From positions 62,001 to 126,000 of the forward strand of contig PGYK01000010.1 of NCBI GenBank assembly GCA_002839605.1: 64,000 nt of DNA, written 5' to 3'. The translations under genes and the position numbers were made by a program. Positions within the stretch are counted from its first letter, which is position 1. Every line of letters begins with the position of its first letter. This document shows, piece after piece, positions 27,419-35,502 of this stretch. Source of the DNA: Methanomicrobiales archaeon HGW-Methanomicrobiales-3 (lineage in GTDB: Archaea; Halobacteriota; Methanomicrobia; Methanomicrobiales; Methanospirillaceae). The notes below the pieces were generated by a model that ran no database searches, was not told the DNA's origin, and worked only from the letters and a program-made list of their open reading frames with translations.

Positions 27419-28126
27419 ATGACAACGACCGCCGTCCCCCCGTACAGCCTGGTCATTCCGGCCTATAACGAGGAGCACCGGATCTCGCTCTTTTTCGATT
27501 CCATCGACCATTTTGACGGCGAACTCATCGTAGTCTGCGACGGGATGGACCGGACCGCAGAGATCGCTGAAGGGATTGCCTCAAAAAGAACCGATCTTGT
27601 AATCCGGTGCCTCCGCTTCGACAAACGCCTTGGTAAAGGAGGCGGCGTGATTGCGGGACTTGCCGTGGCAAAAGCCCCGCTCGTGGGGTACGTGGATGCC
27701 GACGGATCTACCCGCATGGAAGAGATGATCCGGCTCTTCTCTTCCCTGTCGGGAGCTGACGGCGCGATCGGCTCGCGCTGGGTAGACGGGTCAACGCTGA
27801 AAGTGCGACAGGGATTCCTCCGCCGGATCGAGAGCCGGGGATTCAACCTTCTGATCCGGCTCCTCTTCGGGCTCTCCTTTCACGACACCCAGTGCGGTGC
27901 AAAGGTCTTTACCAAAGAGGCCATCGATGCGGTGCTGCCCGCCATGGTCTCGCACGGGTTCGAGTTTGACGTGGAACTCCTCTGGCGGCTCCGAAAGGCC
28001 GGGTTCCAAATCCAAGAGATCCCCATCGAATGGCAGAACAAGGGCGACTCCCGGGTGCAGAAGCGGGACATGCTCCGGATGCTTGCCGGCCTCTTCCGGA
28101 TCCGGTTTAACCGGGGGACGGCATGA
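27419..28126 (+). CDS. Family 2 glycosyltransferase (dolichyl-phosphate sugar synthase-like)
   Basis: This 235-residue GT-A glycosyltransferase has SLVIPAYNEEHRISLFF, the nucleotide-sugar aspartates in VDADGSTRMEEM, GAIGSRWVDG, and the late conserved SHGFEFDVELLWRLRKAG and IPIEWQNKGDSRV. The pattern resembles enzymes that load a sugar onto dolichyl phosphate at the cytoplasmic face, but the two extra C-terminal membrane helices of some relatives are missing. It may serve N-glycosylation or lipid glycosylation. Its stop overlaps the ATG of the following TPR gene (ATGA). It is the first gene of a four-gene run. Confidence 0.85.
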   Translation: MTTTAVPPYSLVIPAYNEEHRISLFFDSIDHFDGELIVVCDGMDRTAEIAEGIASKRTDLVIRCLRFDKRLGKGGGVIAGLAVAKAPLVGYVDADGSTRMEEMIRLFSSLSGADGAIGSRWVDGSTLKVRQGFLRRIESRGFNLLIRLLFGLSFHDTQCGAKVFTKEAIDAVLPAMVSHGFEFDVELLWRLRKAGFQIQEIPIEWQNKGDSRVQKRDMLRMLAGLFRIRFNRGTA

Positions 28127-29937
28127 TTCCCGCACCACCGGAAGACCAGAAAAAAAAGGCGTTCCGGCTCTTTGAAGATGGCAGGTACCTGGAATCATTA
28201 CAGTACTGCCAGGCGCTTGCGGATTTAAAAAAGGACCCGGCCATCGAGATACTTGCGGCAACCAATCTCTTCCTTGCCGGCAGGCTCGATGATGCCGAGG
28301 CAGCCTTCCTCGATCTTGCCCGCACCATGCCGGACTCGTCCTATGTCCACAGTTATCTGGCAAAGGTGCTCGAAGCAAGGGGGGATGAAGGGGCAACCGC
28401 CGAGTTTGCCCTGGCCGTCCACCTCGACCCGACCAACCAGGATGCCCTGCGCTCCTATGCCGCCTACCTTCTCGGGCACCGGGACTATCGGGGAGCAATG
28501 AGGGTGCTCCGCCGCCTTGTCCATATCAGCAGGAAGCCTGCGGATCTCAACAACCTGATGCGGGCACTCATCGAGATCGGCGACCCGGAGGAGGCACTGG
28601 CAGTCTTTTCGGTCATGGGCGAGGGAACCGGCCCATCATGCGAATATATCGATGCCCTTATCCGGACGGGGGACTACCCTTCTGCCGCTGAATCTGCCCT
28701 GGCACTGTACCGGACCAAAAAAGACCCGGACATGCTCAGGAAACATCTTGACGCCCTTTCCCGGTATGATCCCGCGTCATCGCTCGATGCCTACCCCGCG
28801 TATCTCGAAGAGTGTCCCGATGCAGGACTCCTCTGCGATTACATCCGGCTCCTGCAATCCACGGGAAACGATCGTGAAGCGCTGGCAGCAACCAAAAGGC
28901 TCCTGGCACGCGATCAAAAACCCGCATACCGGCTCCTGGAGTGTGACCTTCTTGCCCGGAACGGGGAGGATGAATCCGCCCTTGCTGCGTACGAACACCT
29001 GATCCGTGACGAGCTTGCCGCCAAAAACGATCTCGAAGAACTCGCGCGGATCATCGATCACTACCGCGAATTTTTGCTCAGTCGTGGGGACCCGGCAGGA
29101 TCGAAGAAGCGCTTCCTCGACCTTGTCTCGTCTGACGTGAACGTTGCAAGCCTCATCGGCACTGCCCGGTTCTGCCGTGATTGTGGCGATGCGGCTGAAG
29201 CCCGCTCATGGTTTTACCGGGCATACCGGGCAGACTTTTTTTTGGGGGGACTTGCCTATGCCCGGTTCCTCATCGAAGAGGGAGACGACCGCGAGTGCGA
29301 GAAGGTGATGCTCTACATCCTCGCAAACGTGAAGAAAGGATCGGATCTCACCCGGGTTGCTGCCGCAATCGTTGACGAGAACAAAAAGATGTTCCGGCTC
29401 AGGCGCTTAATGGACCAGCTGGTGAGACGGCTTGAAGAGCGGCGTCCCCAGCTCCATTCTGACGGGCTCGACCTGCTGGCAATGGCTTATTTTATCACCG
29501 CGTCCAATGCTCTGGAAGAGATGGACTTTGCCGGCTGCAAGTATCTCTGCCTTTCGGGGATGGACATCCTGCCCGCCCCTTCCCGCACCCTGCGTCTCGA
29601 AGACTTCCTCACCCTGGTCCGGGCCTGCAAGGAACGGTCGGTGGCTGACCGGCCAGCCCTCCATTCCCGGCCACAAAAAAAGAAGAAGGAAGCGGTGCCG
29701 CGGGCAGAGGCGCTCATACAGAAACTGGGCCTCACGGAACCCGAGCAGGAGATCGTTTCATTCCTCCAGGCCCACCGGAAGGCCACCGAGATGGACCTGC
29801 GCAAGGTGCTTGGCACGCGGCGGGTGGTGGGCATGGTGAATCTCCTCATCAGGAAGGCAGCAGGGCAGGGGATCTCCATCATCGAGAAGAAAGGGGTAGG
29901 CGAGGAAGGTGAAGTCTATGAATATACCGGAACCTGA
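28123..29937 (+). CDS. TPR protein with C-terminal winged-helix-like domain
   Basis: This 604-residue soluble protein consists mostly of degenerate tetratricopeptide repeats (from KKKAFRLFEDGRYLESLQYC through about residue 500) with no signal peptide. A linker rich in Lys/Pro (RPQKKKKEAVPRAE) precedes a terminal domain of about 70 residues, GLTEPEQEIVSFLQAHRKAT then MDLRKVLGTRRVVGMVNLLI, which has a winged-helix pattern. It could be an adaptor that joins protein partners to nucleic acid. It overlaps the glycosyltransferase by four bases and the downstream BREX-type ATPase by 20, so the three are translationally coupled. I do not know a characterised homologue. Confidence 0.7.
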   Translation: MIPAPPEDQKKKAFRLFEDGRYLESLQYCQALADLKKDPAIEILAATNLFLAGRLDDAEAAFLDLARTMPDSSYVHSYLAKVLEARGDEGATAEFALAVHLDPTNQDALRSYAAYLLGHRDYRGAMRVLRRLVHISRKPADLNNLMRALIEIGDPEEALAVFSVMGEGTGPSCEYIDALIRTGDYPSAAESALALYRTKKDPDMLRKHLDALSRYDPASSLDAYPAYLEECPDAGLLCDYIRLLQSTGNDREALAATKRLLARDQKPAYRLLECDLLARNGEDESALAAYEHLIRDELAAKNDLEELARIIDHYREFLLSRGDPAGSKKRFLDLVSSDVNVASLIGTARFCRDCGDAAEARSWFYRAYRADFFLGGLAYARFLIEEGDDRECEKVMLYILANVKKGSDLTRVAAAIVDENKKMFRLRRLMDQLVRRLEERRPQLHSDGLDLLAMAYFITASNALEEMDFAGCKYLCLSGMDILPAPSRTLRLEDFLTLVRACKERSVADRPALHSRPQKKKKEAVPRAEALIQKLGLTEPEQEIVSFLQAHRKATEMDLRKVLGTRRVVGMVNLLIRKAAGQGISIIEKKGVGEEGEVYEYTGT

Positions 29938-31219
29938 CAGGACCGACCGCGAGCGGCTCGAGAGCATCAATATCATCAACGCGCTCAGGCGGGGCACGGT
30001 CCCTGCCGGGGGCCTTGAGCGGATTGCTGTGGGCCTCGATATTGAAGAAGATGTCATCGCAAAGCAGCTCGATTACGTTGCGCTTGGCGGGGGCGACACC
30101 AAGTTTATCCGGGGCGAGTACGGGAGCGGCAAGACCTTCCTTGTTGCCCGGTCCCTTGAGATCGCCCGTGCAAAAGGGTTTGTCACCTCCCATGTTGTCA
30201 TCTCCTCGTCTGCACCGCTTCACAAGATCAAGAGTATCTACCAGCAGGTCTGTGCCGGTCTCCGCACCCGCGAGGAGGAGCACGCCCTCAAGACCATTGT
30301 TGATACCTGGCTTTTTTCCATTGAAGAGCGGCTCCTCTCGGCCAGCAACAACGAACTTGCCGATGCCGGCCTCGAAGAGGCGACCAGCCGGGAGATCGAG
30401 GCGGCACTTTCCGGCATCTCCGAGACAAACTCGGCCCTTGCTGCGGCACTCCGCACGTATTACAGGGCCAACAATACCGGCGACTTCCCGCTGGCGCAGG
30501 CGGCTCTCGGCTGGCTTGCTGCCGAACCCAACATCGGGCGCGACTTCAAGCAGAAGGCGGGGATCAAGGGGGATATCGACGATTCCATCGCCTTCCTCTT
30601 CCTCCGGGGCCTTGTTGCGGTCATCCACGGGGCCGGGTACAGCGGGCTTGCCATTGCTATTGACGAGATGGAGACCACCCAGGGACTCCAGCGGAGCCAG
30701 CGCGAGAAGGGATACCAGACGCTCGTGCAGGTCATCGATGCCCTTGACCGGGGCGATATGCCGCGCACGTACTTCCTCTTCACGGGAACTCCCGCCCTGT
30801 ACGACGGTTCCCGGGGGATCCGGTCGGTGCCCCCGCTCTTTGACCGTATCAGTATCGTTCAGACGGACGGGTTCCGGAACCCCCGGCAGCCCCAGATCGT
30901 TCTTGCAAAGTTCGACACCCCCCGGCTTGAACAGGTTGCCCTCAAGGTGATGGACGTGTACGCCCAGGCCTATGCGGAGCCGGACCGCGAACGGGTATCC
31001 CACCGCTTTATCCGGGCAATGATCAAGAAGATTACCACGCGCTTTGGCGGGCGCGTGGATATCATCCCGCGGATCTTCTTAAAAGAGTTTGTCGATATGC
31101 TGGACAAGTGCGAGATCTACGAGGACTACAACCCGTGGGAAGGGTACGAGTTCGACTTCGACCACTTAAAAGGGGATCTGAAGAAGGAGGAGGAGGCAGT
31201 CATGGTGGTGAAGTTCTGA
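29918..31219 (+). CDS. BREX-type (DUF2791) P-loop ATPase
   Basis: This 433-residue ATPase resembles the BREX system ATP-binding family (DUF2791, BrxC/BrxD-like). An N-terminal helical lead (LESINIINALRRGTVPAGGL) precedes Walker A GEYGSGKT (residues 66-73). Walker B is in GLAIAIDEME (about 243-252), with an arginine-rich sensor region at RSVPPLFDRISI. BREX ATPases belong to phage-resistance islands, but no methylase, PglZ, protease or helicase gene lies nearby, so this is an orphan or a differently built system. The ATG at 29918 has GGAAGGTGA five bases upstream; an earlier GTG at 29909 is less likely. It is coupled to the TPR/winged-helix gene. Confidence 0.75.
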   Translation: MNIPEPDRTDRERLESINIINALRRGTVPAGGLERIAVGLDIEEDVIAKQLDYVALGGGDTKFIRGEYGSGKTFLVARSLEIARAKGFVTSHVVISSSAPLHKIKSIYQQVCAGLRTREEEHALKTIVDTWLFSIEERLLSASNNELADAGLEEATSREIEAALSGISETNSALAAALRTYYRANNTGDFPLAQAALGWLAAEPNIGRDFKQKAGIKGDIDDSIAFLFLRGLVAVIHGAGYSGLAIAIDEMETTQGLQRSQREKGYQTLVQVIDALDRGDMPRTYFLFTGTPALYDGSRGIRSVPPLFDRISIVQTDGFRNPRQPQIVLAKFDTPRLEQVALKVMDVYAQAYAEPDRERVSHRFIRAMIKKITTRFGGRVDIIPRIFLKEFVDMLDKCEIYEDYNPWEGYEFDFDHLKGDLKKEEEAVMVVKF

Positions 31220-31263
31220 TTCCAGCCACCCACGGCGTTAAGAATAAACTCAGGCGCCGGTCC

Positions 31264-31842
31264 GTGCAGCTGCGATGGGTGATGCGCTTTGGGGTTCTGC
31301 TGGGGTGCTTCCTCCTCTGCATGCCAGCCGGGGCGATTCCTCTCCCGCCGGCATTCAACCTCACTGACGGCGCCCCGGTGGGACCTGCGAAGCTGACCAT
31401 CCATGCCTGGCCATCCGAGGCACGGGTGGGGGATGTCATTGTGCTGAACGGCACGGTGACCGGGATCAGGACCATCGCCGTCTACCTCTACGTCACCAGT
31501 CCCGAGCTCGACCCCCGCGGGGTTGCGCTCGAAAACCTCAATATTGCAGCAGGCCATGGGCTCTTCACTACGGCACCGGTCAAAATGAGCGATGGCACCT
31601 GGTCCTATGAATGGGACACGTCCATTATCGCCGGAAACCTGAACCCGGGTACCTATTCGGTCTATGTGGTCGCTTCCCCGCTCGACCGGCTCCGTTTTAA
31701 TCCCCAGGAAACGGCAGTTGCAGAGATCAGTTTCGCCCCGGCAGAACGTCCTCCGGCAGAAAGCCCGCTCCCGATGATGGCGACGGTGCTTTCACTCGCA
31801 ATTGCGGCCATTCTGTGTGCGACCGTAGCGCGGCGAACATGA
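31264..31842 (+). CDS. Secreted, membrane-anchored Ig-like domain protein
   Basis: This protein of about 192 residues has a signal peptide (MRFGVLLGCFLLCMPAGA), one beta-sandwich domain (KLTIHAWPSEARVGDVIVLN to GTYSVYVVASPLDRLRF), a Pro linker and a C-terminal membrane helix (MMATVLSLAIAAILCATVA). The strand pattern (GDVIVLNGTVTG...W SYEWDTS...AGNLNPGTYSVYV) resembles the DUF3821-type domains common on methanogen surface proteins. The start is ambiguous: GTG at 31264, or ATG at 31282 (186 residues). It follows the BREX-type ATPase by 45 bases in the same direction, but the function need not be linked. Confidence 0.65.
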   Translation: MQLRWVMRFGVLLGCFLLCMPAGAIPLPPAFNLTDGAPVGPAKLTIHAWPSEARVGDVIVLNGTVTGIRTIAVYLYVTSPELDPRGVALENLNIAAGHGLFTTAPVKMSDGTWSYEWDTSIIAGNLNPGTYSVYVVASPLDRLRFNPQETAVAEISFAPAERPPAESPLPMMATVLSLAIAAILCATVARRT

Positions 31843-32027
31843 GAAGAGAGTCAAAATTTTTGTAATTCAATAATCAGCGCCACCGTTTTTCCCACTATCC
31901 CCCTCATGGGGGACGACTGCACTATCGGTCATAGGGATCCACCCCTTTGGTTTTTTTCGTCTTAGGGGGAGGCCGGAGGGTAAAAAATTATGAAAGATTT
32001 ATCGACCCACAGGCGAAAGGGGATGAG

Positions 32028-32696
32028 ATGAAGGGAAATGCAAGTATCATTTTTGCTTTCGTGTGCATTGCGGCCATCATCAGTACCGGATGCATGGGAT
32101 CAGCACCAGCAGACATACCGGTACAAGAGGTTACAGCACCAGCAGCTTCGCCAGCAATATCACAAAATCTCACTCCAGCGGAATCTCCGGTTATTGAGAA
32201 TGTATCAGCCCTGAAAGAGGAGTCCACGAATGCTCCTGTCATGGAGAATACGACCGTACCAGCGGAGGTCAGTGCAACGATTCCGCCCATGAATGCCGAC
32301 CCGATCCTGCACCGCTATGTTTTCCGGTGGCCAAACGCGGTCGAGAACAACCTGTACGGGTATGAGTATAAGTTCTATCCTGATGGCTCTGTGATCTACA
32401 AATACGGCATTGTCACTGAGGTGTCGAGTAATCTTAAGATAAACCCCACCCAGCAGATGGGCGGAACCTGGACCAACATAGGTAACAGCAACTACCTGGT
32501 GAAGATCCTTCCTGAAGGAAAGAGCGGTCAGTATTACACAAGGGAATACACCCTTGTCCCCGAATATGAAGATCCCCTCTACCCGGGAAAAATATACAGG
32601 GAACATATCGAGAGCAATTATGAACGGGATGCCATCTTCCCGGGCTACGAGAAGACCGACCGGATGTATTTTCCCGAACGGGCAAAAATCGATTAA
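32028..32696 (+). CDS. Lipoprotein of unknown function
   Basis: This 222-residue lipoprotein has the signal IIFAFVCIAAIISTGC, a linker of about 75 residues rich in Ala/Pro/Thr/Val, and a C-terminal domain of some 130 residues with many aromatic residues (HRYVFRWPNAVENNLYGYEY, GGTWTNIGNSNYLVKI). The beta-rich pattern resembles a small ligand-binding or lipocalin-like barrel, but that is a guess. GGGGATGAG immediately precedes the ATG at 32028, which decides the start over a longer frame. It is followed by a 650-base gap. Confidence 0.7.
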   Translation: MKGNASIIFAFVCIAAIISTGCMGSAPADIPVQEVTAPAASPAISQNLTPAESPVIENVSALKEESTNAPVMENTTVPAEVSATIPPMNADPILHRYVFRWPNAVENNLYGYEYKFYPDGSVIYKYGIVTEVSSNLKINPTQQMGGTWTNIGNSNYLVKILPEGKSGQYYTREYTLVPEYEDPLYPGKIYREHIESNYERDAIFPGYEKTDRMYFPERAKID

Positions 32697-32973
32697 TCCT
32701 CTCTCTTTTTGACCGGGTTAGGCTGACAGGAACCTGATTCGGGTCAGGTCCCGAAGATGAGCGATACAGGAACAACGGTGCATACCGGTTCGTTCCCATC
32801 GCACAACTCCTGCGGCCAAAAAACAGCAGCGAAGGGGAAGGGGTCCGCGATACCCGGGTTCATGGAAGGCCGGAAGGGGACAATTCTTTCCGCATGAAAA
32901 TGAGATACTGGAATTTTTCAACCATTGGCCGGGTACCGCTGATGACCCCAGAACACGAGCGTCAGGGGGGATT

Positions 32974-33244
32974 GGGGGGGTCGCATGGGTACAGGTCTCG
33001 TTCCAATCCGGGGGTCCGTACGCTACAAGCCCGGCCCGGAAATTACCGTTTCCCATCCGTAATGAATGCGGAATATCTCCGGTTTTTTCACTGCATTCCT
33101 GCATGTGACATGCGGTCTCGATCGCATCTGTACCCACGCGACCCCCCCCTCACCCTGTTCTGATTTTTGCCAAAATTTTGATATTTTATGACGTGAACTT
33201 CCGGCAGATCCGGATCGGGACGGGTGGGGGGGTCATGCGGGTAC
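32974..33244. repeat. Three copies of a G-run motif with inverted orientation
   Basis: GGGGGGGTCGCATGGGTACA at 32974-32993 is repeated in inverse orientation at 33130-33149 (as GGGGGGGTCGCGTGGGTAC on the minus strand) and again forward at 33225-33244 (GGGGGGGTCATGCGGGTAC). The gap 32697-33346 contains no gene I can support. The copies could be regulator sites, foldback arms or relics of a small mobile element. Confidence 0.65.
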
Positions 33245-33346
33245 AAAAATTTCTGCTGCCGGGTCAGCCTAACCAAAAACGCTAAAGCCAGGGATTGCGC
33301 AGGAAGGGCCGGAGGAAGGGGATTATGAAAAAAGGGAGGGGAAAAT

Positions 33347-34591
33347 TTACAGTTCGCGCCGTACTCTTACCGACTGTGCATGGGCGTGGAGCCCTTCAGC
33401 CGTTGCAATCGTCTCGACAATATCCCCGATCGCTTCGAGACCGTCCCGGTCGATCATCTCGACCGATGCAGTCTTGCAGAAGTGCTGGACGTCAAGGCCG
33501 GAATACATCTTCGAGTAGCCGGCAGTCGGGAGACAGTGGTTGGTGCCAACCGCATAGTCCCCGCAGGCAACCGCGGAGTACTTGCCGACAAAGATGGCGC
33601 CGGCGTTCTTCACCCGGGTCACGACCGAGAGCGGGTCAGCAACCTGGATGGAGAGGTGTTCGGGGGCAACCACATCAGAGGCTGCACAGGCGGCGTTGAT
33701 GTCGTCAACAATGGTGTAGCCGGAGTTCTTGAGCGCCTCTATGATGATCTCCTTCCGGGGTGCCTCAGCAACCATCTTCTTGATCTCTTCTCCAACTTTT
33801 GCAGGAAGTGCCTTGTCGGTGGTGATGAGGATGCAGGCGGCGTTCGGGTCATGCTCAGCCTGTGCAAGGATATCGGCTGCAACGATCCGGGGGTTTGCCG
33901 TGGCATCCGCAATGATCCCGATCTCGCTTGGGCCGGCCGGGAAGTCGATCTCGGCATGCTCCCGGAGCATCATCTTGGCAAGCGTGACATAGATGTTGCC
34001 GGGCCCGACAATCTTCTGGACGGGACGGATGGACTCCGTGCCAAGCGCCATGGCAGCGATTGCCTGGGCACCACCGGCGCTGTAGATCTCGGTCACACCG
34101 GCGATGTCGAGGGCGACAAGCGTTAAAGGCTTGATGGGGGGCGGGGAACAGGCGCAGATCTCCTGAACGCCGGCAACCCAGGCCGGAACAGCGCACATCA
34201 GGGCTGACGAGGGGTACGCTGCCCGCCCGCCGGGAACGTAGATCCCGACGCGGTTGAGAGCGGTTGTTTTGACCCCGAGCACGATGCCGGGTTCCATCTC
34301 CTGAAGCCAGAGGTCCTTTGGCTTCTGGAGCTCATGGAAGCGTTCGATCCGGGCATGGGCTTCGACAAGAGCCTCGATTACCTCGACATCCACTTCGTCA
34401 TAGGCAGCCTCGCGCTGCTCTTCAGAGACCGCGATCTCTTCAAGATCACAATATTTCTTTGCCAGATCGCGGAGTGCTGCATCCCCCTCGTTCTGCACCC
34501 GCCCGATGATCTCTGTCACGGTCGTCCGTGCATCCTCGAGGCTCGTTTTCCGGGCGCCAAGCCATGCATCAATCCCGACTTCCTTCCACAT
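33347..34591 (-). CDS. hisD: Histidinol dehydrogenase
   Basis: This 414-residue enzyme oxidises histidinol to histidine in two NAD-dependent, zinc-assisted steps. Landmarks are VPGGRAAYPSSALMCAVPA, IDFPAGPSEIGIIAD, LAQAEHDPNAACILITTD, VAPEHLSIQV and the late TNHCLPTAGYSKMYSGLD. The length is close to the usual 420-430. It is a single gene, with no other his genes beside it; hisC is 12 kb away in the argD operon. No ribosome binding site is evident before the ATG, so the message may be leaderless. Confidence 0.93.
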   Translation of the reverse strand: MWKEVGIDAWLGARKTSLEDARTTVTEIIGRVQNEGDAALRDLAKKYCDLEEIAVSEEQREAAYDEVDVEVIEALVEAHARIERFHELQKPKDLWLQEMEPGIVLGVKTTALNRVGIYVPGGRAAYPSSALMCAVPAWVAGVQEICACSPPPIKPLTLVALDIAGVTEIYSAGGAQAIAAMALGTESIRPVQKIVGPGNIYVTLAKMMLREHAEIDFPAGPSEIGIIADATANPRIVAADILAQAEHDPNAACILITTDKALPAKVGEEIKKMVAEAPRKEIIIEALKNSGYTIVDDINAACAASDVVAPEHLSIQVADPLSVVTRVKNAGAIFVGKYSAVACGDYAVGTNHCLPTAGYSKMYSGLDVQHFCKTASVEMIDRDGLEAIGDIVETIATAEGLHAHAQSVRVRREL

Positions 34592-34683
34592 AGTGCGAAT
34601 ATCTTTGAGCAGGAAGGTTGTTAAGGTTTCGCTGTCGGAGATACCGGGGGAGGATACGGGCTGCCGGGACGGGTGAGGCTCCG

Positions 34684-34694
34684 GTTTTTATAAA
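34684..34694 (+). promoter_or_regulatory. Box A for the UPF0114-family gene
   Basis: TTTTTATAAAA is centred about 30 bases before the ATG at 34718, with no ribosome binding site between, as for a leaderless transcript. It lies in the short gap between the divergent hisD and the membrane-protein gene. Confidence 0.6.
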
Positions 34695-34717
34695 AAAAGC
34701 ACGTACCTGAATAAAGA

Positions 34718-35263
34718 ATGGATTCCCCTGGCCATGATAAGATAAAGACCGCTGATGAACAGCCCGTGTACGAACGGGCATTCGAATCGGCACTCTGGAG
34801 CTCCCGGCTCATCGTCCTCCTTGCAGTGATTTTCGGGACTATCAGTTCGATGCTGCTCTTCATCTCCGGATCGGTTGAGATCCTTGCAAGCATCTCCCAC
34901 TCGATCCACCTTTTTCCCCTTGAGATCGATTATACCGGCCTGCTCAGCGGCATCATTGGCGGCGTTGACCTGTACCTGATCGGCATGGTTTTGTTAATCT
35001 TCAGTTTCGGGATATACGAACTCTCCATCTCCAAGATCGACATAGCCCGGAGCTCGGAGTCCTACCACACCCTTCTTGAGATCTCCAACCTTGACGATCT
35101 CAAGAACAAGATCATCAAGGTCATCATCATGGTCCTGATCGTCAGCTTCTTCCAGCGGGTGCTCTCGATGCACCTGACTTCAGCCCTTGACATGCTCTTC
35201 ATGGCAGTCTCCATCGCAGTTGTCTGCATCGGGGTCTTCTTTCTCCAGAAAAACAAACTATGA
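34718..35263 (+). CDS. YqhA/UPF0114-family membrane protein
   Basis: This 181-residue protein has four membrane helices. The first follows FESALWSSRLIVLLAVIFGT; conserved family segments include DLYLIGMVLLIFSFGIYELS and LDDLKNKIIKVIIMVLIVSF. UPF0114 proteins are widespread in bacteria and archaea and have no settled function. The full length and all four helices are present. It starts from a leaderless-type promoter and is followed by a T-run after the stop codon (accctttttta). Confidence 0.8.
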   Translation: MDSPGHDKIKTADEQPVYERAFESALWSSRLIVLLAVIFGTISSMLLFISGSVEILASISHSIHLFPLEIDYTGLLSGIIGGVDLYLIGMVLLIFSFGIYELSISKIDIARSSESYHTLLEISNLDDLKNKIIKVIIMVLIVSFFQRVLSMHLTSALDMLFMAVSIAVVCIGVFFLQKNKL

Positions 35264-35385
35264 AATCCCTAACCCTTTTTTACCCATCCCAGACGGGACG
35301 GTTCCGTTCATTTTTCATTTTTTACTCTTCCGTTCACACCCTGATATGCAGGTTCCATCGTAACCGCTCCACTGGAAATGAAGGG

Positions 35386-35502
35386 GTATAAAAAGATGAT
35401 CAATTTGCCGGATTGGCAATTCGTTGCACTGCCAGGCAGGATTGGCAAAAAAACGCCCTGCCACTACGGGAAAAATACCAAAAAGGTCCGGACGGTTCCG
35501 GG
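35386..35502 (+). promoter_or_regulatory. Promoter and structured leader of the PH-like membrane protein gene
   Basis: GGTATAAAAAG at 35385-35395 is a strong box A, so transcription should begin near 35415-35420, about 85 bases before the chosen ATG. The segment contains the hairpin TTGCCGGATTGGCAA (35405-35419), the direct repeat GATTGGCAA (35411 and 35437) and a possible stem GGCAGG/CCTGCC (35432-35437 with 35456-35461). This is unusual in a window where most single genes look leaderless. Confidence 0.45.

Noticed and set aside
29879-31003. Long minus-strand frame opposite the BREX-type ATPase
   Set aside because: It mirrors the GC-rich codon bias of the real gene, has no domain pattern, and the plus-strand frame has Walker motifs and a ribosome binding site.
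32974-33244. Replication-origin (ORB-like) repeats
   Set aside because: The G-run motifs lack the known archaeal origin-box pattern and no cdc6/orc gene is in the window.
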